The notes under the pieces were generated by a model that saw nothing but the letters and a program-made list of their open reading frames with translations, did not search any database and was not told the DNA's origin. A stretch of 34,175 nucleotides of DNA, from contig JAHLVZ010000020.1 of the NCBI GenBank assembly GCA_019058165.1, positions 1-34,175 of the forward strand, in the 5' to 3' direction. Source of the DNA: Candidatus Heimdallarchaeota archaeon. Its GTDB lineage: Archaea; Asgardarchaeota; Heimdallarchaeia; JABLTI01. Made by a program: the position numbers and the translations under genes. Below, one piece after another: positions 25,986 to 34,175 of this stretch (position 1 is the first letter of the stretch; each line of letters starts with the position of its first letter).

Positions 25986-28103
25986 CTAATTAAGTCCCTC
26001 TTTGATTATCTTATTTTTCTTAATTCGCACCCTAACTAAAACAACAGTTGTTGTTGATATTGCTATAGTACCAATGATAGGAAGCCCAATAATCAAAAAC
26101 ATTCTACCAGCTCCTTTGTTGGAATTATAAAGTTCTTCAATATGTTGAATTCCATCTTGATTCTCTACAATTAGTTGAACGACTTTTACCTCATTTGGTA
26201 TATTTTGTAAGAAGATGTTAAATTCTACAGATTGCCAATTGGGTAAAAACTCAAAGGTTTCTTCATAAAACATTTCACCATCCACCATGATTTTCACCAC
26301 TCCAGGAATTTTAGCAGCAATTTTATAACAATTCCAAGTTTTAAACGAGAGCTCAATCTCACCAGTTGTTAGGTTAATGTTTTTAGCATGAATATCAATA
26401 AGAGGTTTCGCATAAAATCGTTCTAATGTGTGAATCCAGAAATATGTATTATTTTCTCCATCAATAGTTAATTCCCAAGCAACTTCTCCAGCTTCGGTCA
26501 CTTCAACAATATATACTGGGTCCCGTAAATTCAAAACTACTGCTTTATTTCCAAACATCCCTATAGTATTCCCATCTGGTAAGCGATCAGCATCTCCACC
26601 CGATTCAGGGAAATAATATGAATTATTTCTAGCTGTCCATGACCATAATTCAGTCATTGTTTGTTCTATTTCATTAATTTCAAATTCAAGAAATCTAGAG
26701 TAACCTTGAGCAGTAGTGATATTCATAGTACTTGGATTGGATTCATTATAAAGATCATTATCGAAAATAATAAACCGATTGTCACCTATTTTTTCTAGAC
26801 CATGTGGTTGGTGGAATAATGAATCTTTTTCAAAGCCAAATTTATCATACAATGTAAAATTACACAATCTTCCTGCTTGCCATAATATCTCTTTTGTAGT
26901 ATAATTAATTTTTAAAATAGTGTCTAAATTCCTAGCACATAAATAGATTGCATCTTCATCTTTATCCCAAGCAAAACTATTAGAGTGCATCCAGTCAGCT
27001 CCTCCTCGGAATGTTTGATTCAAACCTAAACTAGTATGTCGAGTAGCATTGAATGGAAAGTGAACCCGAGCATCCCATTCCCAAATTAATTCTCCTTCCA
27101 CAGTATATTCAGCTAATCGATCATATAATACATTTAATCCATCCCAAATTTCACTGGAATAAACGTATTCTAGAAGCATGAAGGTTTTGGTTTCTGGATT
27201 AAAGTCAAACGCATGATGGCCACCGGGAACATCGAGAGTTTCAACAATATTTTCTTTAAAATTCCATAGTTCCAGCATTCCCTCTTGACCACCCATTGCT
27301 ATAGTTGTAGAATTAATAAATTGATGAACTGTATGGGCAGAATCATCTAATTCATGTACAATTTGACCAGTATTATCCACAATAATAGCTTTACCACCGG
27401 CGGGGGTGCCAGCATGAAATTCTCCCTCATGTTCTGGGTCGATATTTACTTTAATATAGGGAAGCAATGTCAAACCATTCTCTAAATAAGATTTTCTCTC
27501 ATCAACTGTTATAGTGAAATTATCGGAAATTTCTGGTGGGCTAACATATGTTCCCATCAAGGTTGCAGCAGCAATCTCCACTATCTGATTAACATTCAAT
27601 ACATCACTAAAATCTCCCTCAAATTTTAAATCACCTTTTTGATAAGCTTGCTGAGGAGTTATGTCTCTTTTCAAAATATGAACCATTGTTGTGAAATCCA
27701 ATGTAATTAAAATTCCAAAATTCGTAGGAGGATTAGTACCAATCTCAACAATCGCTGAATTATTATCAATAAAAAACCACATGCCTTCATCTTCATCAGT
27801 TATGTCAAAAAGAACAGTTTCTTCCCAATCAGTTATTATTTCCAAAACATCAGGACTATTATCAGCAACATATTGAGCAAATATTAAGAAATCATTCATA
27901 TCAGTCCATATAAATGTCTCATTTTCTAATTTGCCTCTTAGCTCTTCTCTTATCTCTAATATTTCTTTTGGGGCATTTTCCATTGAATATGGGATTGGTT
28001 TATGTCGTTGTTTTATAACAGTAAGTGTAATGGCTCCAATAGAAACAACCATTAGAATTGTAACAATTGCAATTACTAAAACAACTTTTATCCCTTTTTT
28101 CAT
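25986..28103 (-). CDS. Membrane-anchored arylsulfate sulfotransferase with SCP2-like lipid-binding domain
   Basis: 705 residues. A signal-anchor helix (about 7-30) is followed by an SCP2-like domain (about 84-187): DWEETVLFDITDEDEGMWFF, ILITLDFTTMVHILKRDITP and QQAYQKGDLKFEGD match sterol-carrier-protein-2 strands and its G-x-L-K-x-x-G-D turn. From about 215 comes an ASST beta-propeller with GGHHAFDFN (His296/297), WMHSNS (His373), HQPHG (His431/434), FIIFDND, YSRFLEFEI (Arg470) and DADRLPDGN. ASSTs move sulfate from a phenolic sulfate to another hydroxyl via a sulfohistidine, without PAPS; which His is used here is not proven. A small sandwich domain and a C-terminal helix with basic tail (VRVRIKKNK) anchor it facing outward. 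A broken type III PKS start lies 40 bases upstream. Confidence 0.85.
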   Translation of the reverse strand: MKKGIKVVLVIAIVTILMVVSIGAITLTVIKQRHKPIPYSMENAPKEILEIREELRGKLENETFIWTDMNDFLIFAQYVADNSPDVLEIITDWEETVLFDITDEDEGMWFFIDNNSAIVEIGTNPPTNFGILITLDFTTMVHILKRDITPQQAYQKGDLKFEGDFSDVLNVNQIVEIAAATLMGTYVSPPEISDNFTITVDERKSYLENGLTLLPYIKVNIDPEHEGEFHAGTPAGGKAIIVDNTGQIVHELDDSAHTVHQFINSTTIAMGGQEGMLELWNFKENIVETLDVPGGHHAFDFNPETKTFMLLEYVYSSEIWDGLNVLYDRLAEYTVEGELIWEWDARVHFPFNATRHTSLGLNQTFRGGADWMHSNSFAWDKDEDAIYLCARNLDTILKINYTTKEILWQAGRLCNFTLYDKFGFEKDSLFHQPHGLEKIGDNRFIIFDNDLYNESNPSTMNITTAQGYSRFLEFEINEIEQTMTELWSWTARNNSYYFPESGGDADRLPDGNTIGMFGNKAVVLNLRDPVYIVEVTEAGEVAWELTIDGENNTYFWIHTLERFYAKPLIDIHAKNINLTTGEIELSFKTWNCYKIAAKIPGVVKIMVDGEMFYEETFEFLPNWQSVEFNIFLQNIPNEVKVVQLIVENQDGIQHIEELYNSNKGAGRMFLIIGLPIIGTIAISTTTVVLVRVRIKKNKIIKEGLN

Positions 28104-28144
28104 AATGGATAATATAAATAATAAATATATTTTTTAATTTTTCG

Positions 28145-28393
28145 TTAACAAAGTAGAGACATGGTTGGATTTTTGGGATAAAAAGTATAATCTGAGGGAT
28201 CTTTATCATAGTCATCTATAATAGTATGACGTTTCTTAATTCCCGTAGCTTTATAGATCTTTTTTAAGATTAATCGTTTCTCTTCCGTATCCCCTATCAA
28301 GCTTAACCATTTTTCTAATGCAAATTCCTGTGTGTAGTATTTTTCTGGAACTACAGTTGCAATTTTATGCAAATAAACGTGATTGTTTTTCAA
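28145..28393 (-). pseudogene. N-terminal fragment of a type III polyketide synthase
   Basis: An 82-residue frame reads YLHKIATVVPEKYYTQEFAL, LILKKIYKATGIKKRHTII and DYTFYPKNPTMSL, then stops. This is the first fifth of a type III PKS (chalcone-synthase-like): the ATxVP strand, the T-G-I-x-x-R-H segment, and the F-x-P loop. In family members the next segment is usually a P-T-T-x-x-R-N helix, absent here, and the catalytic Cys, His and Asn are all missing. The remaining gene was deleted; what follows is the SCP2-ASST gene. An intact relative ends at 33739. It marks a former PKS-ASST gene pair. Confidence 0.8.
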
Positions 28394-28433
28394 TTTATCA
28401 TCTTCTTTAAACTAGAATAATCTAAGTTTTAAG

Positions 28434-28559
28434 TTACATATCAGTTTGTTTTTTCTTTTTTATTATAAATCTTGTGAACAATACAAGAGATGTTAGTGCA
28501 ACAACACTTCCAGAAATCGATAATGCGATTATTGCTAATTTAGAAAGTAGATTAATTTT
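28434..28559 (-). pseudogene. Orphan C-terminal anchor of a third ASST
   Basis: In the frame beside the end of the 1052-residue ASST, codons read KINLLSKLAIIALSISGSVV, continue with a hydrophobic stretch, and end FIIKKKKQTDM and stop. This is a membrane helix with a basic tail like the C-terminal anchors of both intact ASSTs. It overlaps the final codons of the upstream ASST (28535-28559) and has no start of its own. Best read as the tail of a deleted ASST paralogue joined to the present gene; an accidental hydrophobic frame is the alternative. Confidence 0.5.
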
Positions 28560-31500
28560 CGATAATATCTAATTAAAAATATTACACCAACAGTTGTTCC
28601 ACCAACAAGAGGTAAGGTTATACCGAGAATCAAACCTAATCTCGGTCCAGGAGTATGAGATGCCAAGACATCAATTCTAACACCATCTATAGCACTGTTT
28701 CCAAATAGATCCCATACGGTTAAATTGACAAGTAATGTGCCAGTAGAAGTGATATTATACCGAAAGATTATATCTGAACCATTCCAAAAACCATGTTCAT
28801 ATGTTACAGAATTTATCTCAATACTAAAATTCCATGGTGTGATATCAGATGTATTCCAATAAAATGTAATAATTGAGGTATTATCCCAAACCCAGAAATC
28901 ATCAGGACCATTAACTACAGGTGGGTCAGAATCTATTGGTATTTCATTATAATAAATGGCTTCAATAGCATCAACTTCAACATTTGCACCCGACCGGTAA
29001 GTGATTCTAACATACTTTGCTTCATCAAATCCTATCGAGGTCAGGTCAAAACTCTGATTCCCAGAAGCATAGGTCATATATGTGAAAGGAACACTAAGGT
29101 TATTCGATATCCAAACCGAATATTCTCCTCCTTGAGCATACACATGAAAATCATCTCCAACGCTGTTGAGGATTTCTTCATTGTAACCCATGTCAGCTGT
29201 GATGTAACCATTGGAATAATCAAAAGTAATCGTTGAAAAAAGACCATCAGGAGCTCCAACTATGTTATCACCATTCCAATAATAAATGGAGTGACTTGAC
29301 AAAAAAGAATCTACATACGGATCGCTCGAAAAAAAGATTACATCAAACAGAATGGATAGAGATGTTTCATTGCTATAAATATCAGAAACATGAAGAGTAA
29401 GATTGTAGGTTCCTGGCAACCACTCCTGGGTCTGCCAATTGTCAATAGTTAGTTCAATGTATTTACTATCCTTTGTTCTTGTTTGGTAAACACTGCCATT
29501 TTTCCATATCGTCCAAATATTTCCACCAAGCACTTCCCATTGGAGTGTTACAGATTCATTCCAAAGTAGTTGAGTGGTAGTAGGCCAAGAAGTAATTATT
29601 GGTGGACTAGGGGGAATAACAGTAATCCAAGAATATACTGAACTACGCTGTTCAATTTGATCATAAGCAACAAAGGTAACATTGTAAATTGCTTCAGCAA
29701 GTACAGGGAAATCCCATAACAAGACGTAGTTTTGATCTACCCAGGAATTGGTATAATACAATGAATTATTAATGTATATCTCGTAGTGAGAAGGCGTCTG
29801 ATCAAATAATTCCCAACTCAGAGTTCGGGTCTGATTCCAAAAGATGGCTTGATCAGGAGGGGAAGACACTATCAAGGGAGAAGTTAATGGATATATGATA
29901 ACATCAAAATTCTCATTATAAAATGGAAGTGAATTATTAAACATCATAAATTCTATAGAGTGAGGTCCAGAAGTTAGAGTATTAAGATCGATTTCGATTC
30001 TTCCACCGGACCAGCTATCTTCTTGTTCTAAAGTACTATTTACAGTAATATTATACTCCAATGAAGTAACTGTTACACCATCCCAATATAAAATTGAATT
30101 ATCTTGTCCTTGTTCTATTGCTTCAAGATCATTTCTTTCAATATAAAAATCAGTAATTGTTACATTAACATAGTCAATTGAAACGTGTCCTGCTTCATCT
30201 GCAACAACTAATGTTAAATTATGATACCCATTAGTAAGTAAACCAATATTAACTGATAAATTAGTTGCTTGCCAGAATTTAGCAAATGTGTGAGAACCTA
30301 AGTCAATCAATGTATTGTCAAGGTATACTTGATAAGATCCTACAATCGTTTCCTTAGTTCTAAAATTATACCAAGTATTCCAAGTAACATTAAGATTAAC
30401 TTGTTCAGTAGTAATAATGTCATCTACCTCTTGAATTACTGGTGAATATCTAAACCGTTCCATTCTGTAAACTCCACATTTGTATTGGTCAGTGTATGGA
30501 AAATTCATCTCCCATACAATATTTCCTGATTCATCAACTTCAACCAATATTGCTCCAGTTTCTACATAGGGATGTTTTGTTGTTCCGAAAGTTCCTAATC
30601 TATTGCCATTAGGTAATCGATCAGCATCACCCCAAATATAACTATAATATGTAGTTGTTCCCTTCCAATCCCAAGTTACATTAGCTGTCATTGATTGTTC
30701 GTTGATATCGATTTCAACTATTCTCGACAATTTATTTAGAGCATTTGTTTGATTATGAAAATCATTATCAAAAAGAATGAATTTGTTTTCATCAATCCTC
30801 TCTACTGCATGAGCATGATAAAATAGAGTATCTTTCTGATTACCATACTGATCATATAATGCGAAGTCACCATATTCACCTAAACCCCAAATCACTGAAC
30901 CTGTGCTATGATTAATTTTAAAGAAGGTATTAGTGTTTCGTGAGTTATAGTAAATAACATCATCTTCAGAATCAAAGAAAATTGTGTTTGAATGGGTAAT
31001 ATCAACTTCATCTCTATACATATCCTGGAAAGGGCACCATTGTGTATATGAAATAAAATCTCTTGTATCTAAAGACCAAATAATATTATTTGAGAAGTCC
31101 TTTTCAATAATTCTATCAAAAACATAAGTCGTTCCACTAATATCAATTGCATAATCTTCAAAGGTAAATATAGTATTGCTTATAGGATTGTACTCATATT
31201 CATGGTGCCCTAAAATTGGTAATACAGTTGTTTTATTCGTGTAAAGGTTCCAGAGAACAGCTCCAGGTGCACCTAGAAGTAAAGTTGTGGAATTGATAAA
31301 TCTAATAGGATAATTTCCTAGTCCAGAGGTTGTATAATTCAAGGGACATTCATTAACAATATTACCTAACATATCTACGATAACAATAGATCGAACATAA
31401 TCCATTGGTTCAGAAATATTTTCCTTTTGTAATATAAAAATAGAATAACCATCAAATTGTCCAGCATGATTAGTAACATTTACTAATAAATCATTAAAGA

Positions 31501-31693
31501 TTGAATTCTGAAAAAGTGAATAATAATCTTTTTGCTTATCAAGAATATCATTTACAGATGAGCTAAAGTCAAGATTGCTCAATAGATAATCTGTAATGTT
31601 TTCTAATTTACTGATATTCTTTGAATACTGTAAAGCTGATACTAAAATCAGAATGATAAATGCAATTGTAGTTGCCTTATTCGCTTTTTCCAA
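28535..31693 (-). CDS. Large membrane-anchored arylsulfate sulfotransferase with sugar-binding-type C-terminal domains
   Basis: 1052 residues. A signal anchor (8-22) is followed by the ASST propeller (about 75-415): GHHEYEYNP (His162/163), ITHSNT (His234), FYHAHAVERI (His293/295), KFILFDND, LSRIVEIDI (Arg324) and GDADRLPNGN (355-364). These match the motifs of the 25986 protein. Behind it come at least four Ig-like repeats (VNVTITDF; TSPLIVSSPPDQAIFWN; PPIITSWPTTTQLLWN). A discoidin/F5-8-like domain is marked by NIVGAPDGLF, GYITADMGYNEE and EAKYVRITYRSG. The C-terminal helix GLILGITLPLVGGTTVGVIF ends in RYYRK. The N-terminal SCP2 domain is absent. Many sequons suggest a glycosylated outer-surface protein; the added domains may bind the glycan acceptor. 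Start is a TTG at 31693 with an in-frame stop just upstream. Confidence 0.83.
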   Translation of the reverse strand: MEKANKATTIAFIILILVSALQYSKNISKLENITDYLLSNLDFSSSVNDILDKQKDYYSLFQNSIFNDLLVNVTNHAGQFDGYSIFILQKENISEPMDYVRSIVIVDMLGNIVNECPLNYTTSGLGNYPIRFINSTTLLLGAPGAVLWNLYTNKTTVLPILGHHEYEYNPISNTIFTFEDYAIDISGTTYVFDRIIEKDFSNNIIWSLDTRDFISYTQWCPFQDMYRDEVDITHSNTIFFDSEDDVIYYNSRNTNTFFKINHSTGSVIWGLGEYGDFALYDQYGNQKDTLFYHAHAVERIDENKFILFDNDFHNQTNALNKLSRIVEIDINEQSMTANVTWDWKGTTTYYSYIWGDADRLPNGNRLGTFGTTKHPYVETGAILVEVDESGNIVWEMNFPYTDQYKCGVYRMERFRYSPVIQEVDDIITTEQVNLNVTWNTWYNFRTKETIVGSYQVYLDNTLIDLGSHTFAKFWQATNLSVNIGLLTNGYHNLTLVVADEAGHVSIDYVNVTITDFYIERNDLEAIEQGQDNSILYWDGVTVTSLEYNITVNSTLEQEDSWSGGRIEIDLNTLTSGPHSIEFMMFNNSLPFYNENFDVIIYPLTSPLIVSSPPDQAIFWNQTRTLSWELFDQTPSHYEIYINNSLYYTNSWVDQNYVLLWDFPVLAEAIYNVTFVAYDQIEQRSSVYSWITVIPPSPPIITSWPTTTQLLWNESVTLQWEVLGGNIWTIWKNGSVYQTRTKDSKYIELTIDNWQTQEWLPGTYNLTLHVSDIYSNETSLSILFDVIFFSSDPYVDSFLSSHSIYYWNGDNIVGAPDGLFSTITFDYSNGYITADMGYNEEILNSVGDDFHVYAQGGEYSVWISNNLSVPFTYMTYASGNQSFDLTSIGFDEAKYVRITYRSGANVEVDAIEAIYYNEIPIDSDPPVVNGPDDFWVWDNTSIITFYWNTSDITPWNFSIEINSVTYEHGFWNGSDIIFRYNITSTGTLLVNLTVWDLFGNSAIDGVRIDVLASHTPGPRLGLILGITLPLVGGTTVGVIFLIRYYRKLIYFLN

Positions 31694-31822
31694 TGTTAGT
31701 CACTTTTAACTGTAACAAATAGTTGCTTTAAGTATTATCCTCAAAATATTTTTTAAAAACAATCTATCAGAATACTATTTAGCAAAATTAGTTATATTTC
31801 AAAAATAAAGAGAAGTGATTTA

Positions 31823-32491
31823 ATGAGAGGTTTAAACCGTAATCGAAAAACAAACTTTGAGATTTTATTAAGAAGAAAGATGTAATTTAGCTGTTGTGTA
31901 TATGGCTACTTTTCATATTTTCAATAGTATTTAGATTACCTCATTTCACACAACCATTAGTTTTGAATGATGAAAGCATTCATGCTTTTACAAGCATCTT
32001 GACGGTTGAAGATTTTTTAAGATTCTTAAGCGAAAATCAAGAAGGGGTTTGGTAGCAAGTTCCATTTTTTATGAGATACTTAGGAGCTATAACATATTTG
32101 TTTTTGAAGTGGTTTAACATAAATTCCAGTTTTATCTATAATCGAATAGCTATAGCAATTATTAATTCAATAATTCATTATTCTTCTTTTTTATTTGCTA
32201 CAAACCAAAAAGAAGAAAATTGCATGCTTTATTTTTGGTTTATCATATGGTTTTTCTGATTTCATGGTAGCAAATAGTATTAAAGTTATATTAGATGTAA
32301 CAGTAGGTATTTTCCTTCTATTACATGTTTTATTCTTGTACTATTCAGCAAAAAGTAAAACTAAGAAAGGAAAGCTGTGGTATTTGCTTTTTTCATTTCT
32401 GATGTTTGCTTTAGCAGCATCTACTAAAGTTACTGCGGTAATTTTTCTGCCAATAACTATTCTAACAGTCATAACATATGAAAATAATTAA
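31823..32491 (+). pseudogene. Broken GT39/PMT-like membrane glycosyltransferase
   Basis: Pieces in different frames join into the N-terminal part of a GT-C enzyme. One frame gives FSIVFRLPHFTQPLVLNDES and LTVEDFLRFLSENQEGVW, then an in-frame stop at about 32055. It continues QVPFFMRYLGAITYLFLKWF and NRIAIAIINSIIHYSS, shifts frame near 32200, and goes on as YGFSDFMVANSIKVILDVTV and FALAASTKVTAVIFLPITI to a stop at 32491. The NDE in the first loop would be the catalytic acidic position. At least one stop and one or two frameshifts are present, and the C-terminal half is missing. A short frame at 31823 with a basic N-terminus may be its original start. Confidence 0.72.
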
Positions 32492-32533
32492 AAATGAGAA
32501 TACTGAAAGATTTTTGAATGGAAAGGTAATATT

Positions 32534-33664
32534 ATGAAGAAATCGGGTTTAAATAACAATAAAATAAAGGAATTTAATTTCCCAACGGGAATGTATTCTT
32601 TAATTCGTTATTTTTACAAACATCCTAAACTTACTATAAAATTAAACAAATGGGAATCAAAGCGCTTACGAAAAAAAATAGCTAAAAATACTATAGATCG
32701 ACCAATATTCATGACAGCTCTAGCAAGAGCAGGAACAACAATAATTCTCGAAATGTTAAGTAAACATCTAGATGTTGGCAATCATCGTTATCTTCATATG
32801 GTAAATCCTTTTATCCCTCATTGGATTCAAAAGATAGCTAATGCAACACCCATATTTAAAAAACCTGTAAAACGTTTACATAAAGATGGTATCGTAGTTA
32901 CTCGAAAAAGCCCAGAAGCTGTAGAGGAAATTTTTTGGCAATTTTATTTTGAAGATATTTATAATGAAGAGATATCTAACATACTCAACTCCAACACAGA
33001 AAATCCTGAATTTGAAGAATTTTATAAAGAACATATAAAAAAATTACTAATTAATCAGAATGCTACTAGGTACTTGGTAAAAAATAATTATAATATTTCA
33101 AGGATGGAATACTTGCAAAAAATCTTTCCAGATGCTAAATTCTTATTAGTAATTCGGAATCCAATAAATCATATTGCTTCCTATATGAAACAACATCGAA
33201 TTTTCAATGAAATGGAAAAAGAGAATAAAAAATTATTACTTTGGACAAAAATTATCGGTCACAGGGAATTTGGATCTGCAAGAGTTTGCATTAATTTAGA
33301 CAATACTAAAATTATAGAAAGAATTAGAGAATTGTGGAAGGATGAAAAAACTCAGGTAAAAGGTTATGCAATATACTGGAAATCAATTTATGAGTATGTA
33401 ACAATTTTGTCACAAAGAAATAAGAAACTGGCAGATGCAACACTTATCATTCGATATGAAGACCTTTGTGATAATCCAGAGAAAATTCTAGATCAACTAA
33501 TTAGTCATGTTGAGCTTTCTTCAGAGAAATTTAACCCGATTAAAAAGGAATATTCTACTAAACTTAGTAGACCAAATTATTATCAACCCTCATTTAGTGA
33601 TGAAGAGCTAATTGATATAGAAGAAATAACAAAAGAAATTGCTAAGAAATATGATTATTTTTAA
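32534..33664 (+). CDS. PAPS-dependent sulfotransferase (Sulfotransfer_3 type)
   Basis: 376 residues. RPIFMTALARAGTTIILEML (56-75) is the 5'-phosphosulfate loop of PAPS sulfotransferases (R-x-G-T-T), and FPDAKFLLVIRNPINHIASY (198-217) contains the 3'-phosphate-binding Arg208 and Ser216. LIIRYEDLCDNPEKIL is the usual late R-Y-E-D-L motif. No signal peptide or membrane helix is present, so it is cytoplasmic, where PAPS is available. The acceptor is unknown; the neighbouring type III PKS suggests a phenolic or pyrone product. GGAAAGG lies a few bases upstream of the ATG. It is convergent with the PKS gene (74 bases apart) and follows the broken glycosyltransferase. Confidence 0.88.
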   Translation: MKKSGLNNNKIKEFNFPTGMYSLIRYFYKHPKLTIKLNKWESKRLRKKIAKNTIDRPIFMTALARAGTTIILEMLSKHLDVGNHRYLHMVNPFIPHWIQKIANATPIFKKPVKRLHKDGIVVTRKSPEAVEEIFWQFYFEDIYNEEISNILNSNTENPEFEEFYKEHIKKLLINQNATRYLVKNNYNISRMEYLQKIFPDAKFLLVIRNPINHIASYMKQHRIFNEMEKENKKLLLWTKIIGHREFGSARVCINLDNTKIIERIRELWKDEKTQVKGYAIYWKSIYEYVTILSQRNKKLADATLIIRYEDLCDNPEKILDQLISHVELSSEKFNPIKKEYSTKLSRPNYYQPSFSDEELIDIEEITKEIAKKYDYF

Positions 33665-33738
33665 TTATAAAAATTGTTTAAGTTAATATATTTAAGTATT
33701 CTAACTATAATAAGATAAAAACTAACTTCTTAATTTTT

Positions 33739-34175
33739 TTATCCATCAATTTTTTCCAGTAATCCTGATTCAATAGTAACACCTGGACCAAATGCTGCGG
33801 AAAATACAATCCCTTTTTTGTTAAGATCATTTAAAATGCGTTCAAATACGAACATAATTGTTGAAGAGCTCATATTCCCATACTCTTCCATAACATGATA
33901 ACAGTGTTCCAAATCTTCACGAGTAATAGCTAGTGCTTGTTGAACCACTTTAAGAATAGCCTTCCCACCAGGGTGAATGCCCCAAATATCAATTTCCTCT
34001 TTTGTAACACCAGATTTTCTAAATAATCCTTCCATAACAGGACGAATATTATCTTGAACAATATTAGGAATATAAACAGACAATTTCATTAAAAAACCAG
34101 TTTCACCTATACTCCAAGCCATAGCTTCTTCAGATTCTTCAGCAAAACCTGATATGAACTCATGCAGTATTAATT
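33739..34175 (-). CDS. Type III polyketide synthase, C-terminal part (5' end outside window)
   Basis: The frame is open to the right edge and ends at 33739, with about 145 residues visible. The sequence LHEFISGFAEESEEAMAWSI, then GETGFLMKLSVYIPNIV, GIHPGGKAILKVVQQAL and VMEEYGNMSSSTIMFVF, is that of a chalcone-synthase-like enzyme. The catalytic His lies in IHPGG and the catalytic Asn in YGNMSS; the active-site Cys is outside the window. GFGPG-type closing loop appears as AAFGPGVTIESGLL. It would join malonyl units onto an acyl or aroyl-CoA to give an alkylpyrone, resorcinol or phloroglucinol; the product cannot be predicted. It lies tail to tail with the PAPS sulfotransferase. Confidence 0.92.
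   Translation of the reverse strand, partial: LILHEFISGFAEESEEAMAWSIGETGFLMKLSVYIPNIVQDNIRPVMEGLFRKSGVTKEEIDIWGIHPGGKAILKVVQQALAITREDLEHCYHVMEEYGNMSSSTIMFVFERILNDLNKKGIVFSAAFGPGVTIESGLLEKIDG

Noticed and set aside
22854..34175. Insertion sequence or transposon as the cause of the gene remnants
   Set aside because: No transposase, terminal inverted repeats or target-site duplications were found near the remnants; tandem duplication and deletion fits better.
1..34175. CRISPR arrays, tRNA or rRNA genes
   Set aside because: No regularly spaced repeats and no cloverleaf or rRNA-like sequence were noticed in any gap by eye.

Overview
This is an AT-rich window, densely coded on both strands, that reads as archaeal. 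Likely TATA boxes lie just upstream of several starts, some close enough for near-leaderless transcripts. There are C-terminal membrane anchors with basic tails, an F420-type luciferase-like oxidoreductase, and many N-x-S/T sequons in the extracytoplasmic proteins. Bacterial-type MutS and MutL, repeated alpha/alpha-toroid proteins, DUF4332 and an SCP2 domain would fit an Asgard-type (Heimdall/Loki-like) archaeon. That placement is inference from gene content, not proven by the sequence.

Layout. 1-1115: a secreted ethylbenzene-dehydrogenase-like/CBM9-like beta-sandwich protein, cut by the left edge. 1396-7246: endonuclease-type MutL and MutS on the minus strand, with a DMT/NIPA-like transporter between them on the plus strand. 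7479-12053: an AbrB-like/toroid fusion, a class C beta-lactamase-fold hydrolase, a GrpB-family protein and a second toroid protein. 12151-16132: a minus-strand run with an LLM oxidoreductase, an integrase-N-domain/DUF4332 protein, a four-helix membrane protein, a cysteine-rich DUF6144-like gene broken by a one-base frameshift, and a GyrI-like ligand-binding protein. 16302-17324: three very small overlapping ORFs behind a promoter whose TATA box sits between two copies of a palindrome, just downstream of an ArsR-type regulator. 17465-22695: DinB-fold protein, TPR protein, cytoplasmic GH20 hexosaminidase and two more toroid proteins.

22854-34175 differs in character: more AT-rich by eye, longer spacers and full of gene remnants. 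It holds a GT-C glycosyltransferase with a decayed copy of its own C-terminus, GtrA, two membrane-anchored arylsulfate sulfotransferases (one fused to an SCP2 lipid-binding domain), an orphan third ASST tail, a broken N-terminus of a type III polyketide synthase, a broken GT39-like gene, a PAPS-type sulfotransferase, and a type III PKS cut by the right edge.

Main hypothesis: the right third is a sulfate-relay system. Type III PKS plus PAPS sulfotransferase plus ASST is the trio that, in caprazamycin biosynthesis (Cpz6/Cpz8/Cpz4), makes a phenol-like polyketide, sulfates it with PAPS, then passes the sulfate to the final acceptor. Here the ASSTs are anchored outside the membrane and one carries a lipid-binding domain next to GT-C and GtrA genes. 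A lipid-like aryl sulfate could therefore carry sulfate across the membrane to modify cell-surface glycans. The tandem remnants show that this locus is being duplicated and pruned.
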